64,000 nucleotides of DNA from positions 124,001 to 188,000 of the forward strand of contig JADFUC010002027.1 of assembly GCA_019722365.1 (NCBI GenBank), read 5' to 3'. Positions within the stretch are counted from its first letter, which is position 1; each line of letters starts with the position of its first letter. The notes beneath the pieces are model-generated. The model saw only the letters and a list, made by a program, of their open reading frames with translations. It did not search any database and was not told the DNA's origin. This document shows positions 48,344-60,939 of this stretch, piece by piece. Position numbers and translations under genes: made by a program. The DNA is from Lithospermum erythrorhizon. Taxonomy: Eukaryota > Streptophyta > Magnoliopsida > Boraginales > Boraginaceae.

Positions 48344-49239
48344 CCATATGCTTTTTCCAGTCTTGTTTTGATAGATGATGATACTTCCGATGAACCAAAG
48401 TTGTCATGTTCTTATTACAACGTACTGTAGTTTATTTAGGAGAGAGTACAATATTTTAGAGTAAAACTTTACAGTGACAAATAGACTTATTAGTTATTAC
48501 TAATATGTAATGTCCTATTCGAAATCTTGGGATACCTTTGATGTCCGAAAATAAAGACGATACATCTTTATTACGGAGTATAATAGTTTTATTCAAATAA
48601 TATTAACAATTATTACATCACCCATTCTGGGAGGATATTATTACAGTATCACACTACTGCCACGAGAATGCTCTCATAGTCTCCTTCAAACAAATTCATC
48701 ATACATGTTGTTGTGCTAAGAACTGTGCCATATGTTCTCTCATGAGAATATAATAGGTTGTTGGTCTTAAATTGCAGCAAACTAGCTTGAACTAAGAAGC
48801 AAGCAACTCAAGTTTTGGAGATGAAGCATTGCTTCTGGTGCAATGAGGCCGTTTGCGGGGTCGTTAGAGATGGAAAATCACTGGAAAGAAAAGGCCCCTA
48901 GTCGCTTACAAATGCAGCCAAGCCATGGGGCCGCTTGAGGGCTGGCCATGGTGGCTGTTTCAGGGCAAGGGAGCTCATCAAGCCAAAAGCAATTCGTGAA
49001 TCGTATTTTCAGGTCAGCATAGAGTCAAGCCATAAATAAGTACGACGCTACCGGCGATTATTTGAGGTGAGCTTTTTGGGTTTTCAAATTCAAAATATTC
49101 TAGCTAGGTTATTTCTTTGCCTATAAATAGATAGCTATTTGCTATGAGTTGATTATCACAAAATGCTAAATTTGTACAATAATCATCATGTTAACACTAC
49201 TAAAATCCTGCCTCCAAACTGCTCTATTTGTCAATTGAG

Positions 49240-50480
49240 ATTTCGATGGAGCTCTGGAAAATCCCGACGCCTTTATTGCCTCTAAATCACCTTCATCCCA
49301 CCCGACCAAACCAAGTCCGCGATAAATTTCTGGGCTTCAACCCCACCCAACCCGTCTTCAAAGAACCGACTAATCTGCCTAAAAAAGAACTGCATCTAAC
49401 CCGCTTCCACATAACCCGACTAAACCTACTCCCAACCAACTCCAATCTCTAACCTGCCTCCACATACCTAATGAAACCCCACACTCTGCTAACCGACCAT
49501 TCCATAATTTCTAATTCAAAGCCGACTCCACATATAACCCGACTCAAACCCTGCTCATTAACTATAAATAAGCATCCCATTCAACCGACTCCACCATTCA
49601 AGAACATCGACGCTAAAAAATTCAAAAGTCTCCGTCTCCAACCCGTCTCCATCCCGACGCCCCTTCTGCATTTTTTTTAAAAGCAAATGTGGTCAAGTAA
49701 CACCACAAAAATCCATCCAAATCATAAAACAAATATCAAAATATGAAAAGATTCAATTCATCCAACTCATACAAACAAATATAAAAACATCAAAGATTCA
49801 AACATAAAAATATAACAATTCATAGAACAAATACATATTAAACATCAAACATATTAAACATCATATTCATATATAAACATCAAACATTAATTCATATAAA
49901 CATCAAACGTATTAAACATTCTATTCATATAAACATCAAACATTAATTTATATAAAACATCAAACATTCAACCTAAAATTAAAATAAAAAACCAAATTAC
50001 CTATTCGAAACTTGAATATAGTATTTCCCTACAACAAAAGTAACAAAAATAAATTACAAATATATTCACAAATATAAATAGATACAAAATAAAAAAGTGA
50101 ATAAAGTACATTAATTACCTTTAAAGTCACCTTACAAACAACAAATAAAATTTAATGTTAGTGATAATAAATTATGGAAACAAATTAATAAAATAAAATA
50201 AAGATGATATTATGTTGTGGGTTTGGAAAAAAAAATGGTTGGAACGATATGATAACGAGATATATATGTGAAAAATGAGATTCTCACCCTGCCCATCCCG
50301 CTCATCCTCGACTCCATTTGAAAGTAGCTTTTTGAATTTCCCTCAATTTTGTGAGAAATGGGAAATATGGAGTGAAAACCGCTTCATCCCGCCTCTATTT
50401 CGACACCCTGCCTCCATCCTTGCCTTCCATTCTCGAAAAAAATAGTAAATTTATTTCAAGATCGCTCATTCCTGGGCCTC
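49240..50480. repeat. C-rich degenerate repeat cluster 1
   Basis: Repeated words around CCCGTCTCCATCCCGACGCC and ACCCGACT at 49250-49665 and 50290-50480, separated by AT-rich sequence with (ACAAATAT)-like repeats. Similar words recur at 54780-55510 and, mainly inverted, at 59280-59310. Such arrays are typical of subterminal regions of DNA transposons. Plus-strand ORFs across it are low-complexity by-products. Confidence 0.5.
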
Positions 50481-50799
50481 TTTCCCCGACTTATACCGAT
50501 CCGTAAAAAAAAGATACATTTTTGCAAACCAAATTAGCTTTTGAACACAATATCAAGAAGCAATAAATACAAAACACACTACTACACTCATTGTGTGCAT
50601 TTCAATAGTGAAGTTTAATACAAAGTTGGAAATTACTATATGAAAAACTTGTAACTTAAAATATTTGATTTTTAATTGTCTTCCCGAGGAGTCATTATCC
50701 CTATCATCGCCATGAACGCTGCTCGATAGTCTCGACTCTCGTAATCCGAACCATCTCCATGATCGGATACCACATCGCTCTCCTCTCAACAACAATAAC

Positions 50800-53700
50800 A
50801 AAATGCCCGGTTCAACAACGGCAACGCCATATTGATTAAATCATAGACCAGGAGGAAGCCTTGTTCTTCTTGGAAGATATCTTCAGTGATCCAAAGTGGA
50901 GACATCCACATTTTGCAGGCTACGAGTCCAATCAACTCGACTTCAGCTGCTTCCTCGATTTCATTGCGACACACCATCGCTTACGATCTCTTAATCGCGT
51001 GATACATAACGGAGATAGTATAATGTCAAGTTTTTCAGATAAACGTCATCTTTTAACCTCGCCGCTTTTTGTGTTTGATTTTTGAACCATTCCCATTCTT
51101 CGGATGCACTTGCATCCACTTGCCAGTTGTCAAACCATACAAACATTTGAAGAATGCTGTCGCAACCTCGCCGCCAACTCCCAAATCTCCCAAGACACCA
51201 TACAACATGATCATCATCTTGGTAGTACTTAACCCTCGACACAAACACGCTATTGTAAGTGCTTTTATTACTATCGCCTGCCTCGATATCAAATAGTACC
51301 TCAAGTGATTTAGTACCCTTTATACCTTTTGATTTCCTCGTGCGTGACCTGGGTAACGAAAGTTAATTCTCGTGTCCGTGTGTGTCCATATTATTCCGCA
51401 TTATTACCTCAGTTCATTCGGCAACATCGTAACGCCACGCATTGCACGCCCGCCGTGACGTGAGATTCAACTCATCAAGCCAATCATCATTAGATCTCTA
51501 AAACTAAACGCTATATCGCTAGTTAACTATTATATCACATGTAAGAATTGATTAATCAAATGCTAAATATACACTTACCGTAAGAAGTTTCCATCTACTT
51601 CAGCGTGACAGAAGAATATACACACGAAAGCAGTTGTCGATAGTTCTTTCTATCCAATATCTATGCTTCACTACAAACGCAGCACACGCCCCGGTAACGA
51701 AACAATGGCAAACGAAGCCGGGTCATCCATCCGTCGTACATCGCGGCCTCCTTGGTCGCATTTAAGTTGGTTTCAATCCTCTTCCTCGAAGTACATTGAA
51801 TAAAAAGTTTGAAACCTCTTTCGACCAAATATGTCTCGCATATCGACCCTTCAACACGCAAGCCTTTGCCTTACCAATTTCTTCTTTAACGCCCCTAAAT
51901 ATCTACAAACATTTCCAGGTTAGTTGGGACGAGTAAATAAGGAAATAGCAAAGTACAATAAAGTGAAAACTAATGACTGAAGGGTACATCCATCTATACC
52001 GCATGACCTCCATTTAAAGCTTCATATGGCAAATGTATCGGTAGGTATTCCATTACATCAAAAAACGAAGGTGGGGAATATTCCTTTCTCTCTCCATATT
52101 ACAAATTATTTTTAACAATATTACAAATTCCAAGGTACTCCACACGCTCCACATTTGAGTCAGTTGGCCGATTATTATCGCGAAGAAATAACACCACTCG
52201 CGGATTGCTTCCCATGTTTTGATCAAGGCGACGACGGAGTGCTACAGAAGTAACCATTGGACAATAATATGAACATCATGACTTTAGTCCGCTAAAGTTC
52301 ACATTTCTTAACATCTTCGCAGAATGCTCAGTTGCATCCATCGGGTAATTGTAGACGGACAACCATTTCTCGAAATCTTTCGCCGCATTTGGTTCAAAGT
52401 ATAAGTCGCTTTTGGTTTATGTTTCCTCCCACATATTTCCTCGCATATGTAACTCTAGTCTCGGCAATGAGTCTCAATGTCAAGCCTCGACTGCTTCATC
52501 TTTCGCCTTCTTCCCGAACATCCACAAGTATGTAATAAATTTTCACCATTGCTCCTCTCCTCCGTGTGCAATGGTCGACAAGTTGTTTGATTTTTTTGTC
52601 GGCCAATAACTCAACTCCCAAAATATACTTTCCTTTCTTACACCAGCTTGCGATGAACATTATACCCCTCGGTGATCTATGGTCCTGAATATTGACCTCA
52701 CTCAAGACACGATTCAACCCACAATATCTACAAATATATCGCCTCCATCAAGTCGCCCTTCGTGCAAAAGTGCGGATAAGTGCCCCTTTACAAAGGCATT
52801 TTTGCATCTCTTGTAAAGATGTCCTATAGGCAAAGAAAAGTGACGGTGGCAATCAACCAAGAATGTTTTCTACCTTCTCTTAGCTCCGAAATGCTCCAAG
52901 ATTTTCTATACAATACTCTGCAAAAAGCCTAACCTCCCGCACAGTGTTCAACCGTATAACATTCCATATGCAGAAAATCGCTTAACGTCTACATATCAAA
53001 GCAAATCATGTTAAAATTTTGTTCTGCTTGATTTATCGAAGGTCTCAATAATTTATTCAACTCATCAATCAAAGGTCTGAGGAAAACATCAATATCTCTC
53101 CCGGAATTTTTGGCCCCGGTATAATTAGAGATAAGAACATATATGGTTCCTTCATACACAATCCTGGTGGTAAATTATATACAATGCATGATCACCGCCA
53201 AGTGGGGAATATTGACGCCTCAAACTTGTCAAACGGACTAAACTATCGTAACACAAACCGACGCTAACATTCCGCCCGAAATGCTGGATATATCAATAAG
53301 ATTCCACTGCTAAAGACTATCCTAAAGAAGTCATCCATCCGGCCTGCTTTGTGTCCGATGGCCATGTCATATCCCGAGCTATTTTCCTCGACATATATAA
53401 CCGCCAAGACGCTGACTCCAAGTGGGTGGGGTAAAACTAAAACTCACAAGAATGCGCTTACGCCTGTCTCCATCCTTCTTGGCTCGCATCTACTCTCCCC
53501 ACAAGCACGGCACTCCAGTCCAACATTTCCTGTCTCTTTGTAAAACAACAACATGCAATTATTGACGCTAGCACGATTTTCCTGCTTGGGCAATGCATGA
53601 CTCAACAATCTTTTGCCTCTAAAATCATCCGCATGTTTCCTCCCCATTATTCGAGTACAACGCCGACATTACGTGAAACCCACCGCTGGAAACATTCCTC

Positions 53701-53860
53701 GTGACATTTCCGCGACTGCACTTCCCAAAGCAACCAGCCTGAGTAGTAATGGATAAGCCAGAATTGCACCATCCCATAACGGCCGGTTTACCGCTGCTCA
53801 ACAAGTCGTATTATGCTTTTGCTCCTCTATTTGGTTATTTCTCTAATCCCGGTGGTAGAG
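50800..53860 (-). pseudogene. Second CACTA-type transposase, minus strand
   Basis: Domains read from high to low coordinates: PLWDGCN (about 53770), VNNCMLLFYKETGNVGLECR followed by ACGESRCEPRR (53444-53647; family NDC.L(Y/F)(K).E....C..CG..R), PPGLCMKEPYMFLSLIIPGP (about 53090-53160), LREGRKHSW (about 52855), a block with LPDG and SGLKSHDVHII in adjacent frames (about 52240-52330), GSICETYLVERGFKLFIQ and RIETNLN (51661-51861), and a DUF4216-like end at 50850-51304. The gene is separate from the transposase at 40 kb and belongs to a different subgroup. Many frameshifts, so inactive. Confidence 0.85.
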
Positions 53861-54779
53861 CATCCCCCAAATTCAAACATACTCTCACCAGGACGTAAGT
53901 TCAAACCATCTCAAACCATACGATATATAACATTCTCCTTAAAACTGCATACATTAGCAACTAAATTTTGTAACCCTTCATCATAAAACAACATTCTCGG
54001 AGAATAAATCGAGATACCCCGCCTACGATAGACCCACGCGAATATCCCTTAACAAAACCATTACTAATCAAATGTAACTCAACTTCACTTTTCATCCACC
54101 ACATTACTTATTTTGGATACTCCTCCGACACCTTATTATCTTATCCTCCGACAATATCATTAATAAAGAACAACGATTTTCTCCTTTTAGCAACATCCAT
54201 AAATTCCAATACACCACTCATATATTCATACGTCAAACTTATTTAATTTAGTTTATAATCTATTAATATACATCCAAGCAATTTATCTTCAACCATTGTA
54301 ACTAAATGTATTGAAATTAAAATCGAAGTTACTAAATATTGAAAAGAATTAGCGGAACGCTACATCTTAACCCTAATAAGTTAGGGTTATAATTAGCGAT
54401 CGATAGAATATCACTAACAATTGGGCTTAAATCTTCAATTTAAATTTGTGGATTATAGTGTTTTTGATGGGGTGGTTTTTTGGCAGGCGCGCTTTTGGTC
54501 ACCAGGGTACCGACAGTGTTTTGCGGATGACAGCGCTCTCTAATATGTTCGCTTTTAAAGCCATTGCAAAAACAATTGTGACGGAGACTTTAATTTTGAA
54601 ATGCCTTTAAACAATGTTTAATATAATAATGTTCATGGAGACTGTATGGAGTTGGATTTATTTTTGAAGTTATCGAGACGTAATTCGGTGAGACACGACG
54701 GTGTCGTATTTAAATAATGTTCAAATATAATAATAATACATAATGCAGCGTGCATTTTGAGTCGGCTCTATTTTTAAAG
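53861..54779. other. Region upstream of the second transposase
   Basis: AT-rich, with GACGG and CGTCG motifs (for example GAGACACGACGGTGTCG near 54690), likely the 5' arm of the second CACTA element. No clear terminus was found. Confidence 0.35.
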
Positions 54780-55510
54780 TTATCGATGCCCGCCTCTTAA
54801 ATGCAGATGACGGAGTCGGCAAAACGGGACTGGACTTCGGCATGGGCCCGCCTCCATTTGTATTATTTACTGGCTTTTTAAGCAATTTTTGATTCACGAT
54901 GAAAGAAGCGGAGATATTATATTTGAAAATAATATTAGTGGAGAGACAATATTTGTAAATAATATTGAATTAGTGGATATGTATACATTCAATGTGATAT
55001 GCTACGTTTTCCGACATATCACAAGTAAAGTATAGAGTTGCAACCTTTCATCTATATTAACGTGTGATGGGTCATTAGTGAAGAACAAAGATCTTATAAT
55101 ATACATCATACATGCATGTAATGTAATCATAGTATATATGTGATTATGATTGGTTGTAAGTTATAATGTAATATACGATAATATATAACATGTTATTGCT
55201 ATGATTGATTTAAACATATAAATATACTATAACACAATGTGTAGATTGTTTTTTTAAATAAATACAATTAATGTGACGCGAACGGGGTTGCCAATACTTA
55301 AGAATTCGAAAGCAGAAATTCCTTTTTTAATAAATCCCACTCAAACCCACCTCAAACCGTCTCCATTTCTTACACCTGCCTCCATCCCTTCTCCATCTGG
55401 TAATTTTTTTCATACCCCGTCTCCATCCCGCCTCCATCTGGGTAATTTTTTTTCATACCCCGTCTCCATCCCGACTCCATACCCGTCTCCGTCGCCGAAC
55501 TCGCGTAAAA
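54780..55510. repeat. C-rich degenerate repeat cluster 2
   Basis: Contains CCCGTCTCCATCCCG-type words at 55370-55500 and a mixed-orientation block at 54786-54860 (GCCCGCCTC, GGAGTCGG, GGGCCCGCCTCC). Same family of words as cluster 1. Confidence 0.5.
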
Positions 55511-55589
55511 CCGATGAAAAATGGCGCCCAACCCGCAAAAACGTACACCAACCATAACAAATAATATAACCAATAAACAAACAAACACA

Positions 55590-55710
55590 ACAAATAATTC
55601 AATAATAAAGTACATAACACAATAATAAAGTACATAACACAATAATTCAATAATAAAGTACATAACACAAATAATTCAAATGTACATAACACAATAAACA
55701 CAAAGTACAT
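55590..55710. repeat. Tandem repeat CAATAATAAAGTACATAACA
   Basis: About four imperfect copies of a unit of roughly 22-30 bases built on AATAATAAAGTACATAACAC. Confidence 0.65.
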
Positions 55711-58083
55711 AAAGACAAGCCAGACGTAATTAGAATATCCCTGTCAATTCGAGGTCGGACGGGAAATCGGTGCGGTGGGGCATGTCTGGGTCTCGATCTC
55801 GATAAGCCCTTCTGGGTAGGCGTGGTAATTATATGGGAGCCAGATCCCTCCATACGGGCCAAGAATCTGCCACGCTGAGGTACCATGCTGTAGACGATCA
55901 AGGGTTAACGACGGTACTGGTCCATCGAAGTGGCCGCTAACTTCATGACATACGCAAACTTAGCCAAATCAGCCTCCACATTTTCTTACCTTCACCTTCA
56001 ACTCCTCCTTGTCCGCCTTCACATTTTTCCAACTCGGCAAGCGGCTCGCTTCTTCCTCTTCCTACCGGCTGCTCGCTCAGCACAACCGCCTCAGCCTCGA
56101 ACTCCAACACCACTCCATGAGGCGGTGGTGTTGTAAATGGGATCATCTACCAAAGAAACTCATAGCAACGAGTTTCACCAGCACCGAAAGCACTCGCCTC
56201 TTCGGCCAATTCACTCTGGATTTCTCGGCCCTGGAGTTCATTAAAGTCTCTTCACTGAAACCGGCACGGATCTTTATCCTCCCCGTAGGCTCAAAGTGAA
56301 GCTCGCTTGTGCATCGCTCCGCATTTTGAACACATTCATAATAAGGGCTCGAGATTAAAAATAAAAATACTAAACAACAACTATTTATAAACTAAACAAT
56401 TCAAACAAAAACTATAACAAACTAAATATTCAAACAAACAAAATAAACTATATCAAACTATAACAAACTAAACAACCGCTTACTTAAATTATGCGTAACA
56501 AACGATATTTAACTAACTAATCATTCAACTAACACCAAGCAATCTCACAATTCACAAACTGGCTCACAATTTAAACCAACAATTCACAAACTATTCACAA
56601 CTAACAATTCGCAACTATTCACAACAAGTATTTTGTAATCCATAAACAAAAAGCATTCAGAACAACTATCAACTATTCACAACAACTATTCACAACAACA
56701 ACTATTTTGTAATCCATAAACAACAACTATTTATAAACAACTATTCACAACAACTAATCCATAAACAAAAAAACATATAAAATGAACAAACTAATATACT
56801 TACAAATGCCATGTCCCACTGGTCAGAACTTCGCCTCTCTCGCCTCCTCTGGTATCCTTGTCCTTCTTCTTGTTCATCTTCATCGTGATACCCAGCCAGT
56901 AAACCCTTCCCAGCCTTCTTCTCCCAAACAATAAATAAAAGAAAACTTAATTGGATATTCAACACAAATATTTTGAATTAAATAAAACAACAATAAAACA
57001 AGTATTTCTTTTTCTTACCTCCTCAACCAACCGAATGACTGCTGATTCTTGCTCCCCGAACGGATGCCGCTACCATCTAGCCACCGCTCGAAGCATGCCG
57101 ATTCTCGACTCGCTCGTCTCGCGATCCTATGGTCGCCACGCCGCATCTAAATGTCGGAGATACCGCTTCTCCCTAATCGACGCGAGGTACACCAGCCGCT
57201 TCGCCGCCGCATAATCAACTCCTCGCTCGCCATCCGTACCTCGGTAGAAGTTCTTCCTCTTCATGGACGCCAAAGAAGCTTCCACTTCTTCTCGCGCTCT
57301 CGCCAATATCGGCCGAAATCGGCCATACGTCTCCCATTTTTGCCCGAGCATTCTCCTCGAAAAATAAATAAACAAAATCTAATTGTAATTACCATATTTA
57401 CTAAAAATATTTTTAAACAACTTTTTAATTTTTGTAAAATACTCGCTTGGAACGATTTCCGCATGTCGCCCCTACTCCGGACGATTTGTAATGCAGGCCG
57501 AACTCGACGACCCCCCGCATCATCTCTGCCTCCGTAAGAACCTCTTCACATCGAGCCGCCACATAGCCTCAAAGTAAAAACGAAAAGTTAGAAACATAAA
57601 TAAAAAAAATATAACTATTTCAAATAAATTTTAGACAATTAAGAGACTTACTTAATCAGAAGGATTCTAACTCCAACTGCCCACGGGGACCATCTCGAGC
57701 TGACGGAAGCCAGCCCTCGCATGCCAGGCGCTCATCGGGCGCTTTCGCCGGGTCGCCCTAGCCCGATCCTGCCGCCATCATCCCTCAACGCCCCAGAAGT
57801 CATGGTGGCCTCGTCCCCTCGTGAGTCTCTTTGAAACGGTAGGAAGAGACCTAAAGAGGCCGATTTCGAATTCCGCCACGCCGCCGGTTCCCGAGGATGA
57901 ACCGCTGCCCCGTGCGTAACAAACCGATGCCGCATCGTGAGCCGACCGCTTATACGGGTGGACGGTGAGTCATCCGTCGGCTATACGGTCATCGAAGTCT
58001 CGCCTCTTTTGGAGGTCGGGCCCGGCCCCATCATTCTCCTCACGGCTCTCCTTCCCCTTCTTATTATTACCACCACGCACCAT
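55650..58083 (-). pseudogene. Unrecognised minus-strand coding remnant in several segments
   Basis: A start ATG at 58083 opens MVRGGNNKKGKESREENDGA. Segments with coding character continue at 57732-57935, 57127-57375 (AREEVEASLASMKRKNFYRG, then KRLVYLASIREKRYLRHLDA), 56009-56146 (EFEAEAVVLSEQPVGRGRSE, then an alanine/lysine-rich helix including AKFAYVMKLAATSMDQY near 55950) and 55740-55890 (GRFLARMEGSGSHIITTPTQ). They are separated by AT-rich spacers (for example 56360-56780, 57360-57440, 57570-57650) that look like introns. It may be the second protein of a CACTA element, given its neighbours and its charged, helical tail, but I cannot name it. Confidence 0.35.
56340..56780. repeat. Low-complexity AACTATTCACAAC-type spacer
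   Basis: Repeated words AACTATTCACAAC and AAACAACTATTTATAA. No coding signal; probably an intron of the minus-strand remnant or transposon spacer. Confidence 0.5.
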
Positions 58084-58139
58084 CTCGCATTAAATCAAAT
58101 TAAAAAAACATTAGGAAATGATGCTCTTATCAATAAACG

Positions 58140-58900
58140 ACAACAATTCAACTATTCAAAACCATTCAAACGCATAACCAATCAACTATTCAACAATTCA
58201 ACTATACAACTATCAACTATCAACATAATATGTAAAAACCCTATTCAAACTACAACTATAGAATCTTCAACTATTCAACAGCGTATAAACTATTCAAATG
58301 ACAACTAATCAACTATTCGTAATTATATTCAACTAATCAATATATTAAACTATATTCAACTATTCGAATTATATTCAACTATATTCAACTATTCAACTAT
58401 ATTCAACTATATTAAACTATATTCAACGATATTCAATACCATAATATAAACTATTCAAACGACAACTAATCAACTATTCAACAATATTCAACTATTCAAC
58501 TATATTTAACTATTCAACTATATTCAAATATGTAATATTATACACTATTCAAATGACGGTACTAATCAACTATTCAACTATATTCAAATCTATTCAAATA
58601 ATATTCAACTATCAATTATATTCAACTATTCAACTATTCAACTATATTCAACAAAAATATAAGTAAACTATTCAAACAATAACAATTCAACTATTCAAAC
58701 TATTCAAACGACAACAATTCAACTATTCAAACGGTATAACCATTATTCAACTATTCAAACGGCAACTATCAACTATTAAACTCGAATTAAACTCCGAATA
58801 TAACTAATCGAAAAATTAACTTCTCCAATATAATCACTTAATATAACTATTTAGCTATTCAAGTACTACCAATTCTATCAATTATTCAACTATTTGAAAT
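58140..58900. repeat. ATTCAACT-type satellite-like array
   Basis: Dozens of copies of TATTCAACTA/TATTCAAACG in variable spacing. Upstream on the minus strand of the remnant at 55650-58083. From 58900 to 59100 the composition shifts to AATCAAATAAT-type repeats. Confidence 0.7.
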
Positions 58901-59089
58901 TATTAGAAATAAACTAATTGCATTAATAACTAAAAATAATAAACAAAATTCAACATAATCAAATTAAACATAATCAAATAATCAAACATAATCAAATAAT
59001 AACAAAATTAAACATAATCAAATATTACAAATAATAAACTAAAATTAAACATAATCGGAAATTACCTTTAATCAATCAAGAGATGGGGT

Positions 59090-59540
59090 TTTTTGTGACT
59101 TTCGAGATTTTTTTTTGGGGCGATTTCATGAGCGGGCAAGTGGTCTTCGCCGTCAGTTGAGTGGGAGGCAACTGATGACAATGGGGCTGGGCAACGTCTC
59201 AGATCATTTAGAATCAAGTGGGGCTTTAATTGAATTTAAAAGATTTTATGAATCTGGTACTTATGGCATGTAATTTTTTATTTATAATTATTTATCAATG
59301 GAGCACGGGAAGGGAGTCGGGGCATATTTAAATTTTACAATTATTTTTATAAAACATCGTACGGTAATTTAGTAGTGGACATATTTTATTTTATTTTTAT
59401 ATTTTTTTAAATTTTTTTTTAATATCCCGACACGCCATACTGCTTCCAAACCCGAATTCTGGCTATAAAGCCCAGCTTTGAGCTGGTCAGCAGTCTCTGG
59501 CTCCTGCATTGCCGGGTTTTTGCCCCGGCCTCTTTCGTCG
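59090..59540. repeat. C/G-rich degenerate repeat cluster 3
   Basis: Contains the inverted word GGGAAGGGAGTCGGGGC (59297-59323) and TTTAGTAGTG ending at 59377, a CACTA-like terminus. C-rich words also follow at 59425-59540, so the cluster is of mixed orientation. From 59541 to 60062 no feature is seen. Confidence 0.4.
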
Positions 59541-60939
59541 GTTATTCCTCAGTAAATTAGGGCTAATATTCTTTTGAAAACCTAGAAAGTTTATTTATTC
59601 TTAGATTTTCATATTTGCATTTCTAGCTGACAAGCAGCAAACAATTAACCGATGACACAATGCAGAAAATAGGAATAATCTTCCCTCGATTATTATAAGT
59701 GATTCTACAACAGCTAACACGTCGCACTTTTCATCAGTTTTAACCCCAGATAAACTCGCTTATATTTTAGATTTTGAAGACTTTAAATTCATGCTGTTTT
59801 ATCGACACAACTTCCTGAAGCGAATTTCTAAAGCCCAACCTAACGCTGCGTATCTTGGCACCCATTTCAGCTTATAATTTTAATTCAAGCGCAACGGCAT
59901 AGATTCCTAACATTAAGAAAATAAAACAATACCCCAAGTTAAAGAACAAGTTTAGGCTAAAAAGGGAATTGTATGCCGATATTGCGAACCTAAATATCCC
60001 TCATTATTGGGCTCTAATTTATTTGTTCGACTACATTTATGAATCTATATGTTACATTGTTGCTACAATTGTTGATTATTGAAAAACTTAATTATTTGGT
60101 TATAGACCAGATCATTGGCAGTTAACCCCATTATGAAGTCGACATGAGCATAATCTTTTATGTATTGGACATGTAACTTGTCGATGTCATGATTTTTAAG
60201 ATCATCAAGCAGTGCCTCCATATCCTTGACATCCGAGAGAGCGTCGCGACCTCCATAGCTAAGAAAGATGGGGAGGTCTCGTGGGATGCTGGTCAAATCA
60301 TATGCAGGAGGCTTGACATTGCCATAATGCTCTAAGTTGAAGTTTGCGTTCCCATAATCGTACTTCGCTAAGCGCCCATCTCGGACAGCTGCACACGGAT
60401 ACATCTGATTTTAGTGAACTTTTTAAATGTCCTCAAATGAATTATGATGAAATGATTAGAAATGCTAACATGATTTTAAATGAAAACCGACTCGGACTCC
60501 CCCATTTTGAGCCAAATGCACAAGATTCTTCGTTGAGGTCGGTTGTGGCTCAGTGTTCAGGAACAGATCAACAACGGTAGAATTGAGACAACAGTTTTTC
60601 CTCAAATGAAGCGTAATGAAAACTAGTATGTAAGATGCTAGTGTTGACATGAACAAGCGATGGAAGGAAATAATAAAAAAGTCAATGATGAATGAACTTT
60701 CTCGATTCATTAATGACACTTCTAAAACCCCAATTTGAAAAGAAAATTCTAAATTGGTTTAGACCACTAACATGGAATCCTAGAGACAACCTGAGGATTA
60801 GAAACATTCACTGCAATGAACTATTCAAAAACAATACTATCATACCCAAGTTCTGTGAGCAAGTCATAGCAGTCTACTCCTGGTTGAGCACATGATTTTG
60901 ATAAAATATCTGCCAATTGGTTCAGCTATTATTTAAGTT

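Larger units (their letters stand above)
47363..49194. other. Single-copy-looking flank with promoter-like signals
   Basis: Before the gypsy insertion this sequence adjoined the DUF707 upstream region at 15883. It is AT-rich, includes an ACACGTGAT word (G-box-like) near 47859 and a TATA-like box at 48179. A second TATA-like word, GCCTATAAATAGATAG, is at about 49120. No recognised gene. Confidence 0.35.

Noticed and set aside
49228..49680. Two plus-strand ORFs with Pro/Thr/Leu-rich content
   Set aside because: They are translations of the CCCGTCTCCATCCCG-type repeat cluster and carry no domain.
57937..58308. 123-codon plus-strand ORF beginning MSRPLIRVDGE
   Set aside because: It overlaps the minus-strand coding remnant and runs into the ATTCAACT array, so its second half is low-complexity repeat. 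Read as a shadow.
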